The translations under genes and the position numbers were made by a program. Below, piece after piece: positions 17,529-27,161 of a DNA stretch of 64,000 bases. Numbering within the stretch: the first letter of the stretch is position 1; each line of letters opens with the position of its first letter. Below the pieces are notes generated by a model. It searched no databases, was not told the DNA's origin, and worked only from the letters and a program-made list of their open reading frames with translations. This stretch comes from Paenibacillus sp. JQZ6Y-1 (GTDB taxonomy: Bacteria > Bacillota > Bacilli > Paenibacillales > Paenibacillaceae): the NCBI RefSeq assembly GCF_040719145.1, contig NZ_JBFDUZ010000001.1:682001-746000 (forward strand), in the 5' to 3' direction.

Positions 17529-18326
17529 ATGACTCATAACACGTACCCTTTTGAAGATTCTGTTGTATTGATCACTGGCGCTAGCACAGGCATTGGACGT
17601 GCGGTTGCTGCTGCTTTTTTAGAAAATGGCGCGAAAGTCGTACTGGCTGCCCGCAGTGAAGATAAGCTATATGAAGTGGTCGATCGTTACAACGATGACC
17701 GCTATCTGATCGTGCCGACTGATGTGCGTGTACGCGCTCAAGTCGACACTCTGGTCGAAAAGGCAGTAGAGCGATTCGGCAAGCTGGATGTCGTGATCAG
17801 CAATGCCGGTGTCAACGTATCTGGACCGATTGAAGAGATTACAGATGAAGACTGGGAAAATATGCGCGCAACCAACATTGACGCTCAGATCTATCTAGCA
17901 CGTGCAGCTACGCCGCATCTGGTCAAATCGCAAGGCTCGCTAATCGCCACCTCATCCGTATCCGGTCTTGCTGGCGATTGGCCGCACCCGGGCTACAACG
18001 CTACCAAAGGTGCAGTTAGCCTGTTCGTCCAATCACTGGCATTGCAGCTCGGTGAGAAGGGCGTGCGCGTGAACGCGATTGCTCCGGCATTTACGGTTAC
18101 CGAAATGACCAAGCCGATGATCGAAGAGGGCGGGCAGGAAGTGGTCGAGAAATTCAAATCTCGCGTTACGTTGCAGCGGATCGCTGAAGCGGAAGATGTT
18201 GCACCAGCGTATCTGTTCCTTGCTAGCCCGGATGCCAAATATATTACAGGCGTGATTCTGCCAGTCGATGGCGGTACAAGCGCATCCAACGGTCAAGGCA
18301 ACTCGCCACGTGAATTTGGCAATTGA
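17529..18326 (+). CDS. Short-chain dehydrogenase/reductase
   Basis: A 265-aa classical SDR oxidoreductase. The dinucleotide motif is TGASTGIGRAVA near residues 17-28, the NAG motif is ISNAGVNVSG, and the catalytic region is ATSSVSG followed by GYNATKGA (Tyr-x3-Lys). The ending ITGVILPVDGGTSA is typical. Arg in AARSEDK suggests NADPH preference. CGGAGGACC precedes the ATG. It stands alone between terminators, so the substrate is unknown; glucose-dehydrogenase-like and 3-oxoacyl-reductase-like annotations are both possible. Confidence 0.88.
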   Translation: MTHNTYPFEDSVVLITGASTGIGRAVAAAFLENGAKVVLAARSEDKLYEVVDRYNDDRYLIVPTDVRVRAQVDTLVEKAVERFGKLDVVISNAGVNVSGPIEEITDEDWENMRATNIDAQIYLARAATPHLVKSQGSLIATSSVSGLAGDWPHPGYNATKGAVSLFVQSLALQLGEKGVRVNAIAPAFTVTEMTKPMIEEGGQEVVEKFKSRVTLQRIAEAEDVAPAYLFLASPDAKYITGVILPVDGGTSASNGQGNSPREFGN

Positions 18327-18496
18327 CGGTATCTGGTCTGCATATGTCCCAATCGCTATAGGCGAATACGATGGACAAATATGCGGAGTGCGACGTGATA
18401 TAGCTACACTTAACGATTGCTTCTGAATCCATAGCTATGCAACCGCATATTCCTGAATGTTATATTTGGTCATCAATCGAATGCTACCAAGCATTT

Positions 18497-18538
18497 TGCG
18501 AAGCGGGTACTCCAATTTGGAGCCCGCTTCGCATTTTA
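18497..18538 (+). terminator. Terminator after the SDR gene
   Basis: TGCGAAGCGGG pairs with CCCGCTTCGCA, with an inner CTCC/GGAG pair, followed by TTTTATA. The remaining 18540-18787 is AT-rich leader DNA for mqnC. Confidence 0.75.
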
Positions 18539-18787
18539 TATATGATGTACTATTTGAGGAACAGTATTTCCTTGCAATATTCTTATCAAAAAAACATACT
18601 ACTGCCACTTCCATCCCTATTTTTAAAATGTGAAATATGTTACGATAGTACATGTCGTCATTGATATTTTAATTTTTAGATATAGGTTTGCAGACACATT
18701 GCACCACGCAGCCCTATCATCAACCTATACTCAAATTGACTTTTCGACATCAACCCCTGATGCCTGAATACACTAGGAGGCTATCAT

Positions 18788-19924
18788 ATGAATACAGTAG
18801 ATCGTATTCTGGAAAAAGCACTGCAAGGCGGTCGTCTGGATGTGGAAGATACGATTGCATTATATGAATCGGATCAGATTGAAAAAATGGGTCATGTTGC
18901 GAATCAGATCATGATGCGCCACAATCCCGATCCAATTACGACGTTTGTGATCGGTCGTAACGTCAACTACACCAACGTATGTGACGTGTATTGCCGTTTC
19001 TGTGCTTTTTACCGTCGTCCGGGTTCGCCGGAAGGCTACGTACTGCCGGATGAAACGATCCTGCAAAAAATTCAGGAAACCGAGGATGTAGGCGGTACTG
19101 AGATTCTAATGCAGGGCGGGGTCAATCCTGATCTGCCATTCGAGTACTACCTGAATATTCTGCGTAAAATTAAACAGCATTTCCCGAATATCACCATGCA
19201 CTCTTTCTCCCCAGCGGAGATTATGAAAATGCAAAAACTGTCTGGGCTGTCGATGGAAGATACGATTCGTGCGATTCACGAAGCGGGTCTGGATTCGCTA
19301 CCGGGTGGTGGCGGTGAGATTCTGGATGACCGTACCCGCCGTAAAATTAGCCGTCTCAAAGGCTCATGGCGCGACTGGATGGACGTGATGCAAACCGCAC
19401 ACAAAGTCGGTATGAATACCACTGCAACGATGGTAATCGGTTTTGGTGAATCGTTTGAAGAACGTGCACTGCATATGTTGCGTGTGCGTGAAGCGCAAGA
19501 TGAATGTATCCGTAACGGCTATGATTCGGAAGGCTTCTTGGCATTTATCTCTTGGACATTCCAGCCAGATAACACCAACATGAAAGCCGAAAAACAAACG
19601 CCAGAACAATACCTGAAAAATGTAGCGATCAGCCGCATTTTCTTGGATAATATCAAGCATTTCCAATCGTCTTGGGTAACAATGGGACCAGAAGTCGGCA
19701 AAATGTCGCTGCAATATGGCTGTGATGACTTCGGCAGTACGATGATGGAAGAAAACGTCGTATCTGCTGCTGGTACGACTCACAAGGTCAACATTGAGCA
19801 AACACTGGATATTATCCGTGCTGCTGGTAAAATCCCAGCTCAACGCGATACCAAGTACAATATCCTGCAAGTGTTTGATGACGAGAACCAAAAAGTCCAA
19901 CGTGACTTCATTATGCAAAACTAA
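18788..19924 (+). CDS. mqnC: Cyclic dehypoxanthine futalosine synthase MqnC
   Basis: A 378-aa radical SAM enzyme of the futalosine route to menaquinone, which cyclises dehypoxanthine futalosine. The 4Fe-4S site is Cys65-x3-Cys69-x2-Cys72 (NVCDVYCRFC). GGTEILMQGGVNPDLP and GLDSLPGGGGEIL are MqnC/CofH family blocks. The related MqnE cannot be fully excluded by eye, but this length and the MQGG motif favour MqnC. TAGGAGGC precedes the ATG. No other mqn gene is in the window. Confidence 0.92.
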   Translation: MNTVDRILEKALQGGRLDVEDTIALYESDQIEKMGHVANQIMMRHNPDPITTFVIGRNVNYTNVCDVYCRFCAFYRRPGSPEGYVLPDETILQKIQETEDVGGTEILMQGGVNPDLPFEYYLNILRKIKQHFPNITMHSFSPAEIMKMQKLSGLSMEDTIRAIHEAGLDSLPGGGGEILDDRTRRKISRLKGSWRDWMDVMQTAHKVGMNTTATMVIGFGESFEERALHMLRVREAQDECIRNGYDSEGFLAFISWTFQPDNTNMKAEKQTPEQYLKNVAISRIFLDNIKHFQSSWVTMGPEVGKMSLQYGCDDFGSTMMEENVVSAAGTTHKVNIEQTLDIIRAAGKIPAQRDTKYNILQVFDDENQKVQRDFIMQN

Positions 19925-19963
19925 GACGCGTATCTGCGGAATAGAATCGTATTAGTAATCAGC

Positions 19964-20010
19964 AAAAAGCTCTATCGTTTCTCTATATGAGGGACGATAG
20001 AGCTTTTTTT
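19964..20010. terminator. Bidirectional terminator between mqnC and the monooxygenase gene
   Basis: AAAAAGCTCTATCGT pairs perfectly with ACGATAGAGCTTTTT, giving U tails on both strands. Confidence 0.9.
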
Positions 20011-20064
20011 GATGAAGGATTCCCTTTAATACGTGAATCTTGTTGCTTCCAACTCGCTTGCAAT

Positions 20065-20394
20065 TCATGCTTCAAATGAATATTCACGCTCTACTTTGCA
20101 TATTTTCAGCGAATAACCGGCGTACCATTGTTCTTTCCCTTTATGCTGGGCGACTTGATGCGTAGGGTTATCCTTCCAGTGACGAATGGATTCCAGATCG
20201 CGCCAGTATGAGATTGTGAGACCAGCGCCGTCGGCATCGCGATAGCTTTCCACACCAAGAAAACCGGGCTGACGGGCAGCTAGATCCACCATCACATCGG
20301 ACATTTGCCCGTACCCGCGATCTCCTTCTGTGCGCTGGCTAGTGAAGATCACAGCGTAATAGGGTGTTGGTTGCTCTTCCAGTGGTACATACAT
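20065..20394 (-). CDS. Antibiotic biosynthesis monooxygenase (ABM) domain protein
   Basis: A 109-aa single ABM-fold protein, a dimeric alpha-beta barrel. Characteristic segments are YYAVIFTSQR, ARQPGFLGVESYRDADG and ISYWRDLESIRHWKDNPTHQ. The family includes cofactor-free monooxygenases and heme-related enzymes; Bacillus YqjZ is similar. AAAGGAG precedes the ATG on the minus strand. It is divergent from the LysR gene, which probably controls it. Confidence 0.82.
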   Translation of the reverse strand: MYVPLEEQPTPYYAVIFTSQRTEGDRGYGQMSDVMVDLAARQPGFLGVESYRDADGAGLTISYWRDLESIRHWKDNPTHQVAQHKGKEQWYAGYSLKICKVEREYSFEA

Positions 20395-20528
20395 AGATGA
20401 TACTCCTTTCGATTTTGCGGGGTTGCCTGCATATGATACATTAGATTATAACGATGAATATGGGATGAGAAAAATGAATGTTTGGATAAGAAAAGTGAAT
20501 TTTTTTCATGTAAGATAGGAGGGTGATT

Positions 20529-21485
20529 ATGAGTCTCCAACGATATCGAATCTTGCAAAAAGTAGTACATACCGGAAGTCTTGCAATTGCGGCGAGCGAA
20601 CTGCAATTGACACCTTCCGCTGTCAGTCATGCGTTGACGTCGTTGGAGCAGGAGATGGGATTCAGATTACTGCTTCGCAAACGCGATCAGGTGCAACTGA
20701 CTGCCGAAGGCGAACTGGCATGGCAGCATATCCGCACCATTTTGCACGAACAGCAGCTATTGATGCAAAAGGTAGACAGCTTGCACAAACTGGAAACGGG
20801 GGTGCTGCGCCTAGGTACTTTTTCCAGCGTGTCGATGCGTTGGCTGCCACATCTGTTGGATGAGTATCACCGACTGTATCCGCAGGTAACCATTCAGCTA
20901 CGAGACGGTGCGTATAATGAGATCACCGACTGGATTGCCGCAGGAGAGATTGAACTAGGATTTATCAGCGAGACGCATACAGCAGGCTTGCCGTTTCAAT
21001 TGCTGCATGAAGACGAGCTATTTTGTCTGCTACCTGATGGGCATCCACTGGCGAAGGAGTCAGAGCTTCATCCAGAACAGCTTCGTCAGGAGCGCTGGAT
21101 TTTGCCTGTGTCGGGTTGTGATACTGGTGTGCGCAGCTTTATAGCGGAATGTGATTGGAAACCGTATATTGCATATGAACTGGAAGATGATCATAGTATG
21201 ATGGCGATGGTGCGACAAGGGCATGGCATTACCATTTTGCCGGAATTGATTATGAAAGAGTCCGACCGACAAGGCATGCAGCTGGTCAGATTATCCGGTC
21301 GTCCTTGTCGTCGCATAGGCTTGACTGCTCTAAATCTCCATGACCTATCGCCCGCCGCTCGTCGTTTTGCACAATGTGTTACAGAGATTCTCGGTCATCA
21401 TGCACCAAGCATGAATGAGAAACTGACTGACTATACCAGATTTGATGAAGGAGCTGACGATGATGAAACTGATGTTTATTTCTGA
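20529..21485 (+). CDS. LysR family transcriptional regulator
   Basis: A 318-aa LysR regulator. The N-terminal helix-turn-helix covers VVHTGSLAIAASELQLTPSAVSHALTSL (residues about 10-40), followed by the LysR substrate-binding fold starting at LRLGTFSSVS. The ATG at 20529 has GGAGGG five bases upstream; a GTG two codons earlier overlaps that site. Divergent to the ABM monooxygenase across 134 bp, a typical LysR-target arrangement. The 3' end overlaps the phosphoesterase gene. Confidence 0.9.
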   Translation: MSLQRYRILQKVVHTGSLAIAASELQLTPSAVSHALTSLEQEMGFRLLLRKRDQVQLTAEGELAWQHIRTILHEQQLLMQKVDSLHKLETGVLRLGTFSSVSMRWLPHLLDEYHRLYPQVTIQLRDGAYNEITDWIAAGEIELGFISETHTAGLPFQLLHEDELFCLLPDGHPLAKESELHPEQLRQERWILPVSGCDTGVRSFIAECDWKPYIAYELEDDHSMMAMVRQGHGITILPELIMKESDRQGMQLVRLSGRPCRRIGLTALNLHDLSPAARRFAQCVTEILGHHAPSMNEKLTDYTRFDEGADDDETDVYF

Positions 21486-22008
21486 TATTCACGGTTCACT
21501 GCACTGGCTGAATAAAGTGCTGGACAAAGTCCAAGAGGAGCAGCCAGATCAATTGATTTTGCTAGGGGATTATATGTATCATGGACCACGTAATCCGCTG
21601 CCGGATGGTTATGATCCCGCTGGTGTCGCTGAAGCGCTCAACCAGTATAAAAGTCAAATTATCGGTATTCGTGGCAACTGTGATTCTGAAGTGGATCAGA
21701 TGCTACTGCAATTCCCAATGATGGGCGATGATGTTCAATTGTATGGAAACGGTCGACGTATCTATGTAACACATGGTCACGGCTATAGCATCGACAAGCT
21801 GCCACAGCTGAATGTAGGCGATGTATTTATGCAAGGGCATACGCATGTACCAGTTGCTGATGTAAAAGAGGGCATTTACGTTCTCAACCCCGGCTCCATA
21901 TCATTGCCCAAAGAAAACTACGCCAATTCCTATGGCATTCTGCAAAACGACATCTTTACCGTCAAAGACTTTGACAATCAAACTATCAAATCCATCGCAT
22001 TGACATAA
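21460..22008 (+). CDS. YfcE/MJ0936-type metallophosphodiesterase
   Basis: A 182-aa calcineurin-like phosphoesterase. All dinuclear-metal motifs are seen: SDIHGSLHW, LGDYMYHGPRN, IRGNCDSE, THGH and GHTHVP. E. coli YfcE hydrolyses artificial phosphodiesters; the natural substrate is unknown. GAAGGAG lies 7 bases before ATG 21460, inside the LysR gene's 3' end, so the two overlap by 26 bp and are co-transcribed. Confidence 0.9.
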   Translation: MMKLMFISDIHGSLHWLNKVLDKVQEEQPDQLILLGDYMYHGPRNPLPDGYDPAGVAEALNQYKSQIIGIRGNCDSEVDQMLLQFPMMGDDVQLYGNGRRIYVTHGHGYSIDKLPQLNVGDVFMQGHTHVPVADVKEGIYVLNPGSISLPKENYANSYGILQNDIFTVKDFDNQTIKSIALT

Positions 22009-22194
22009 TATGTAGTCTGATGATGTCGTCATGGGATACTATCCATCTATGTATCCCAAATGTCAGCAGGTAGCATTACGACAGAAGCGAAATGTAAATC
22101 AGATCGGCTACAAATGCTTGACGCCGCCAGTGCACACTTTTATAATGATTGAAGCAACGATTTGATCGCAGTAGCGTATCAATCGAGAGCATAA

Positions 22195-22489
22195 TGCAAC
22201 CCTATATCCATGCAATGACAAAGACAACAGCACCATGACGGTCCCGTTCAGAGAGGGGAAAATTCTTCACGCTGCAATTTCCTCCGGTTGACGATGGCTG
22301 CTTACCCCTTTCGAGCAATGATGTTGAACCCGGCACGTCTATGTTAGACGCATACAGCCGTCAGTAAGCATGATCGGTTCATCCCCGTTAATAGATGTTC
22401 AATGAAGGATTCTGTCCAGCCTGCAATGTTACCCATTGCTCTACATGCCGGTGCAGAATTGAATCAGGGTGGAACCACGTGTGTACATA
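22195..22489 (+). ncRNA. T-box leader of thrS
   Basis: The T-box element AGGGTGGAACCACG is at 22467-22480, next to an intrinsic terminator. The tRNA-end pairing bases TGGA predict a U discriminator base, which suits tRNA-Thr. The 5' limit of stem I and the specifier codon were not resolved by eye. Uncharged tRNA-Thr would stabilise the antiterminator and switch thrS on. Confidence 0.9.
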
Positions 22490-22522
22490 ACGCTCGTCCC
22501 TTTACCGGGACGGGCGTTTTTT
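22490..22522 (+). terminator. T-box terminator
   Basis: ACGCTCGTCCC pairs with GGGACGGGCGT and is followed by TTTTTT. Confidence 0.9.
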
Positions 22523-22640
22523 GCTGTTTATAAATCAGGCTGAATCACGATAGCCCGAACGGTGTACCACTATGCAATGCTGTCATTCATGAGCGGCATT
22601 CAGTAGCATCCCATTTTGTATCCAGAGAGGAAGATTGACT

Positions 22641-24581
22641 ATGGCAATCGAAATTAAACTGCCTGACGGTTCGGTCCGTCAGTACGAAGAAGGCAATAAC
22701 ATCGGCGATGTCGCCAATTCCATCAGCAAAAGTCTGTTCAAAAACGCCGTAGCTGGCAAACTGGACGGCATCGTAGTCGATCTGAACACACCACTGCATA
22801 ACGGCGCACTGGTTGAGATCGTAACCGCAGATAGCGCAGACGGTTTGGAAGTCATCCGTCACAGTACCGCTCACTTGACTGCACAAGCAGTCAAACGCCT
22901 GTTTGGCGCCAAAGAAGTGAAGCTGGGCGTCGGTCCTGTGATCGAAGACGGTTTCTACTACGATATGGATCTGGAGCATTCACTGAACCCGGAAGATCTG
23001 CAAAAGATCGAAAAGGAAATGGAACGCATCGTGAACGAAAATCTGCCAATTACACGCCGAGAAGTAAGTCGCGCCGAAGCGCTGAACATTTTCGGTGAAT
23101 TGGAAGATCCTTACAAAATCGAGCTGATCGAAGCGCTGCCGGAAGACAGCATCATTACGATCTATGATCAAGGCGAATTTTTCGATCTGTGCCGTGGACC
23201 GCACGTACCATCCACAGGCAAACTGAAAATTTTCAAATTGCTGAGCGTAGCTGGTGCATACTGGCGCGGCGACAGCAAAAACAAAATGCTGCAACGCATC
23301 TACGGTACAGCATTTAACAAAAAAGCCGAGCTGGAACAGCATCTGCATTTCCTCGAAGAAGCGAAGAAACGCGATCATCGTAAGCTGGGTAAAGAGCTGG
23401 GCATGTTCACCTTCTCCAATCTGGTTGGTCAAGGTCTGCCGATCTGGCTGCCAAACGGTGCAAAGCTGCGCCGTACATTGGAGCGTTATATCGTCGATCT
23501 GGAAGAAAGATTGGGCTACAGCCACGTCTACACACCAGTACTTGGTAACGTAGAACTGTACAAAACATCCGGTCACTGGGAGCACTACCAAGAAGATATG
23601 TTCCCAGTTATGAGCATGGACAACGAAGAACTCGTCCTGCGTCCAATGAACTGTCCGCACCATATGATGGTGTATAAGAGTGATCTGCGAAGCTATCGTG
23701 ATCTGCCGATCCGTATCGCTGAGCTAGGCATGATGCACCGTTACGAAATGTCCGGCGCATTGACTGGTCTGCACCGTGTACGCGCAATGACCTTGAACGA
23801 CGCGCATCTGTTCGTTCGTCCAGATCAGATCAAGGATGAGTTTGCTCGTGTGATTCAATTGGTACAACAAGTATACAAAGACTTCGGCATTAGTGATTAC
23901 CGCTTCCGTCTGTCGTACCGCGATCCACAGGATACTGAGAAATATTTCCCGAACGACGAAATGTGGGAAATGTCCCAGCGTATGCTGCGTGAAGTTGTTG
24001 AAGATCTGGACCTGCCATTCTTCGAAGCTGAAGGCGAAGCAGCATTCTACGGTCCGAAGCTGGACGTACAAATCCGTACCGCACTGGGCAAAGAAGAAAC
24101 ACTGTCCACTGTACAGCTGGACTTCCTGCTGCCAGAGCGCTTTGAACTGGAATACATCGGTGACGATGGTCAGAAGCACCGTCCGGTCGTTATTCACCGC
24201 GGCGTTATTAGTACGATGGAACGCTTCACTGCCTTCCTGCTGGAAAACTTTGCGGGCTCCCTGCCACTGTGGCTGTCCCCAGTTCAAGCAAAAGTTATTC
24301 CGGTATCGACTGCATTTGAAGAGTATGCACGTAAAGTCGAAGACCAGCTGCGCCTGAGCGGTGTAACCGTGGAAGCCGATCTGCGCAACGAAAAATTGGG
24401 CTACAAAATCCGTGAAGCCCAACTGGAGAAAATTCCGTACATGTTCGTTGTCGGTGAAAATGAAATGAACGCAAACAGCGTTTCCGTACGTAAGCGTGGC
24501 GAAGGCGACATCGGTGCTATGCCGCTCGATGAAGTAGCCAAGCTGCTGAGCCAACAAATCGCAGACCGTACCATTTTCTAA
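22641..24581 (+). CDS. thrS: Threonyl-tRNA synthetase
   Basis: A 646-aa class II synthetase that charges tRNA-Thr. Domains in order: the N-terminal TGS domain ([14 protein letters not shown]), the editing domain ([16 protein letters not shown] near residue 75), the catalytic core with RPMNCPHHM (motif 1-2 zinc region), [15 protein letters not shown], and [19 protein letters not shown] (motif 3), then the anticodon-binding domain from [16 protein letters not shown] 22641 is favoured over TTG 22635 because the AGAGAGGAAG site is too close to the latter. Controlled by the T-box upstream. Confidence 0.95.
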   Translation: MAIEIKLPDGSVRQYEEGNNIGDVANSISKSLFKNAVAGKLDGIVVDLNTPLHNGALVEIVTADSADGLEVIRHSTAHLTAQAVKRLFGAKEVKLGVGPVIEDGFYYDMDLEHSLNPEDLQKIEKEMERIVNENLPITRREVSRAEALNIFGELEDPYKIELIEALPEDSIITIYDQGEFFDLCRGPHVPSTGKLKIFKLLSVAGAYWRGDSKNKMLQRIYGTAFNKKAELEQHLHFLEEAKKRDHRKLGKELGMFTFSNLVGQGLPIWLPNGAKLRRTLERYIVDLEERLGYSHVYTPVLGNVELYKTSGHWEHYQEDMFPVMSMDNEELVLRPMNCPHHMMVYKSDLRSYRDLPIRIAELGMMHRYEMSGALTGLHRVRAMTLNDAHLFVRPDQIKDEFARVIQLVQQVYKDFGISDYRFRLSYRDPQDTEKYFPNDEMWEMSQRMLREVVEDLDLPFFEAEGEAAFYGPKLDVQIRTALGKEETLSTVQLDFLLPERFELEYIGDDGQKHRPVVIHRGVISTMERFTAFLLENFAGSLPLWLSPVQAKVIPVSTAFEEYARKVEDQLRLSGVTVEADLRNEKLGYKIREAQLEKIPYMFVVGENEMNANSVSVRKRGEGDIGAMPLDEVAKLLSQQIADRTIF

Positions 24582-24616
24582 ATCGTTACGTTATTGCTGT
24601 TCATTTCTTCTATAAT

Positions 24617-24648
24617 AAAAGCATCGATCATTGTGATCGGTGCTTTTT
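24617..24648 (+). terminator. Terminator of thrS
   Basis: AAAGCATCGATCA pairs with TGATCGGTGCTTT (one T-G pair), then TTT. Confidence 0.85.
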
Positions 24649-24708
24649 GCTTTCCATACATAATCTATGCACCATACTATGTCTGTACGCTACATGCTAT
24701 ACATGGAA

Positions 24709-24726
24709 CTCGGTCTGTAGACCGAG
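24709..24726 (+). promoter_or_regulatory. 8-2-8 palindrome upstream of liaF, candidate LiaR site
   Basis: CTCGGTCT and AGACCGAG face each other across GT, extended outward by GGAA and TTCC at a distance. No T run follows, so it is not a terminator. It lies 130 bp before liaF. LiaR-type NarL regulators bind inverted repeats and often control their own operon; assignment to LiaR is inference. Confidence 0.5.
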
Positions 24727-24856
24727 ATGAGGTTCCGCCTATTGCCGCTATGCAGAGAGTCATTATTTTTTTACACTTGGAGTATGAATACAGCGTTAAG
24801 CGCACCGGTATGAATACAAACGAAAGTAATAGGCAACAAGAAAGCGAGGGTTTCAT

Positions 24857-26083
24857 ATGAATCGTCATATGTTCCGCAAAACGTTCTGGGGATTGACGCT
24901 GATTGGATTAGGTTTGGTCTTTCTGCTGGATCGACTGGATATTATCAATTGGGGCGTACGAGATGCACTGTTCCTGCTCTGGCCACTCTTTTTGCTAGAG
25001 ATCGGCTTGAATGAGCTACTGTTTAAATGTAAAAAGGATGTCGGTGGCTGGATTATGACGATACTGGGGATTTATTTCCTCGGTCGCAATCTGGATTGGT
25101 TTGACTATTCGTTTGGCGATCTGATTCGCTTGATGATTCCGCTGGGATTTGTGTTTTTCGGCTTCCGTATGCTGACAGGCAAAGGTCGTTCCGATCATAA
25201 GCGCAGAAAGCATGACGGAGAGCAAGGAAATCTCTATACCGATCAGCCAGCACAACCTTTCCATGCCAGCCCACCACCGCCACCAGCACCTTCCTCATTA
25301 GATGATCTGTTTAACGAAAAGCTGGGACGCCAAGAAGGTACATCCACCTCGCAATCATCTGCTAATCATCATGAAGCGGCAGATGCACCATCTCAGCAAG
25401 GCTTTGCTGAGAAAAAAGGTCCTAATCTGCGCAAGGATGAACCGTCTTTTGAGCGAGGTTTTCATGAGCCGCTGCATCATGAAAACGTGCATAATCAACA
25501 ATCGCAGCAAGAACATCCGCCTGGCTGGGGACATGTGAATCCGCAGGATTGGAGACAGCATAAGCAGGATTTCAAAGATCATATGCGTCGTATGAAGCAA
25601 GAGAAGCAATGGCATGCAGAGCAATGGAAGCAGCAGCACAAGCATGGGCATCATGCGGGAGATCGTTTTCACCATCGCTATCAGCAACAGGCATATGGTG
25701 GCGATGTCGAGAATCGCTCCAATTTTATCGGTGATGTGCATATCGGCAAAGATTATTTTGAACTGAAGCCGCTTAACATTTCCCATTTTATTGGCGACAC
25801 GATGCTTGATCTGACCAAAGCACAAATTCCGTACGGTGTGACCAAGATCAATGTGTCTGCTTTTATCGGTGATGTCAAAGTATTTATTCCGAGCGGTGTA
25901 GAAGTCAGTTTCAAGGCGCAGGGCAATTCGTTTATCGGTAATATGGATATTATGAATCGCAGCATTGATGGCATGATGAATCAATTGAGCGGTGAGACAG
26001 GTGAAGACGAATCGACAGGTAAGAGGGTTGAAATCGCGGTAAGTGTATTTATCGGCGATATCCGAATTAACCGGGTGGGATAA
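24857..26083 (+). CDS. liaF: LiaF-like membrane inhibitor of the LiaRS system, with a long insert
   Basis: A 408-aa protein, much longer than the ~240 aa of Bacillus LiaF. Residues 8-110 form about four membrane segments (FWGLTLIGLGLVFLLDRL and others). Residues from about 115 to 285 are an inserted hydrophilic His/Gln/Pro-rich region with a PPPPPAP run. The C-terminal LiaF beta domain carries four FIGD-type repeats (NFIGDVHIG, HFIGDTMLD, AFIGDVKVF, VFIGDIRIN). LiaF normally keeps the LiaS kinase silent until cell-envelope damage. GCGAGGG precedes the ATG. liaS follows directly. Confidence 0.88.
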   Translation: MNRHMFRKTFWGLTLIGLGLVFLLDRLDIINWGVRDALFLLWPLFLLEIGLNELLFKCKKDVGGWIMTILGIYFLGRNLDWFDYSFGDLIRLMIPLGFVFFGFRMLTGKGRSDHKRRKHDGEQGNLYTDQPAQPFHASPPPPPAPSSLDDLFNEKLGRQEGTSTSQSSANHHEAADAPSQQGFAEKKGPNLRKDEPSFERGFHEPLHHENVHNQQSQQEHPPGWGHVNPQDWRQHKQDFKDHMRRMKQEKQWHAEQWKQQHKHGHHAGDRFHHRYQQQAYGGDVENRSNFIGDVHIGKDYFELKPLNISHFIGDTMLDLTKAQIPYGVTKINVSAFIGDVKVFIPSGVEVSFKAQGNSFIGNMDIMNRSIDGMMNQLSGETGEDESTGKRVEIAVSVFIGDIRINRVG

Positions 26084-26084
26084 A

Positions 26085-27161
26085 ATGACGATGCGGACAA
26101 AATGGTTTAAAAATATCAAATGGGAGCTTATTGGCTTCTTCGGTACAGTAGGTGTCTTGACCACACTTACTATCTATATTGCGCTAAGCCGAGATTATCA
26201 TCTGCTCGTTATGCCAGACAATTGGTATCTGTATTTTATCGGTCTGATCGCGATCTCGCTGATTGCCGGCTATGTTGCCGGTCAGCGGGTACAGCGGCGG
26301 ATTGATAATGTGCATTTACAGATGACCCAAGTGGCAAAAGGCAATTTTGGTGCTCGACTGGGGCATATCGAGGATGAATCGTTTAACCGTGTGCATGAGG
26401 AATTTAACGAAATGATGAGCACGGTAGAACGCAAAATGCGCATCCTACAGCAGCTTGGCGAGCGCGAGGTTATGGAGCGTACGCGTGAAACCGAGCAGGC
26501 GGTGCTCGAAGAACGTCGCCGCATGGCGCGCGATCTACACGATTCAGTCAGCCAGCAGCTATTTGCGATTCATATGTCCGCATCGTCGCTGCCTAAGGTG
26601 CTGGAGCGCAATGAGCAGCAGGCAAAACTGGTGATGGATCAGCTGATCCAAATGTCGCAGTTAGCACAAAAGCAAATGCGTGCGCTGATTACCCAGCTGC
26701 GTCCGATGGAGCTGGAAGATCGCTCGTTGACCGAGGCGCTAGAGACATGGTTTCCCGATTATTGCCGTCACAACGGCTTGAAGGGGATTCAGGATATTGA
26801 GCTTATGGGAGAATTGACTGAGGCCAAAGAGCGTCAGCTTTTTCTCATTATTCAAGAGGCACTGGCGAATATCGTCAAACATGCGGACGCTTCGATTGTG
26901 AGCCTATCCTTACAGGAGGAGCGTCATCATGTATCATTACATATTAGCGATGATGGTCGCGGCTTTGAAATGGGACTGCATAAGCAGGGTTCCTATGGTT
27001 TGACAATTATGGCGGAACGGGCGGAGAAGCTGGGCGGACAAGCCGAGATTATCAGCAAGCCGGGAGCGGGAACGACGATCCGTATTCACATCCCGACATT
27101 TGAACATAAGAACAGGGGAGCGGATGAGCGTGGACAAGATCAAAATATTGCTGGCGGATGA
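26085..27161 (+). CDS. liaS: Cell-envelope stress sensor histidine kinase LiaS
   Basis: A 358-aa intramembrane-sensing kinase of the NarL-partner (HisKA_3) class. Two membrane helices (about 10-35 and 45-68) are separated by a very short outer loop, then HAMP (QRVQRRIDNVHLQM), the phosphoacceptor region RRMARDLHDSVSQQLFAIH and the ATPase domain with ALANIVKHADA, ISDDGRGFE and GSYGLTIMAERAE. ATG 26085 lies 1 base after the liaF stop. liaR overlaps the end, completing a liaFSR operon. Confidence 0.92.
   Translation: MTMRTKWFKNIKWELIGFFGTVGVLTTLTIYIALSRDYHLLVMPDNWYLYFIGLIAISLIAGYVAGQRVQRRIDNVHLQMTQVAKGNFGARLGHIEDESFNRVHEEFNEMMSTVERKMRILQQLGEREVMERTRETEQAVLEERRRMARDLHDSVSQQLFAIHMSASSLPKVLERNEQQAKLVMDQLIQMSQLAQKQMRALITQLRPMELEDRSLTEALETWFPDYCRHNGLKGIQDIELMGELTEAKERQLFLIIQEALANIVKHADASIVSLSLQEERHHVSLHISDDGRGFEMGLHKQGSYGLTIMAERAEKLGGQAEIISKPGAGTTIRIHIPTFEHKNRGADERGQDQNIAGG

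Noticed and set aside
22980-24557. Long minus-strand frames over thrS
   Set aside because: Shadows of thrS codon bias; composition unlike a protein.
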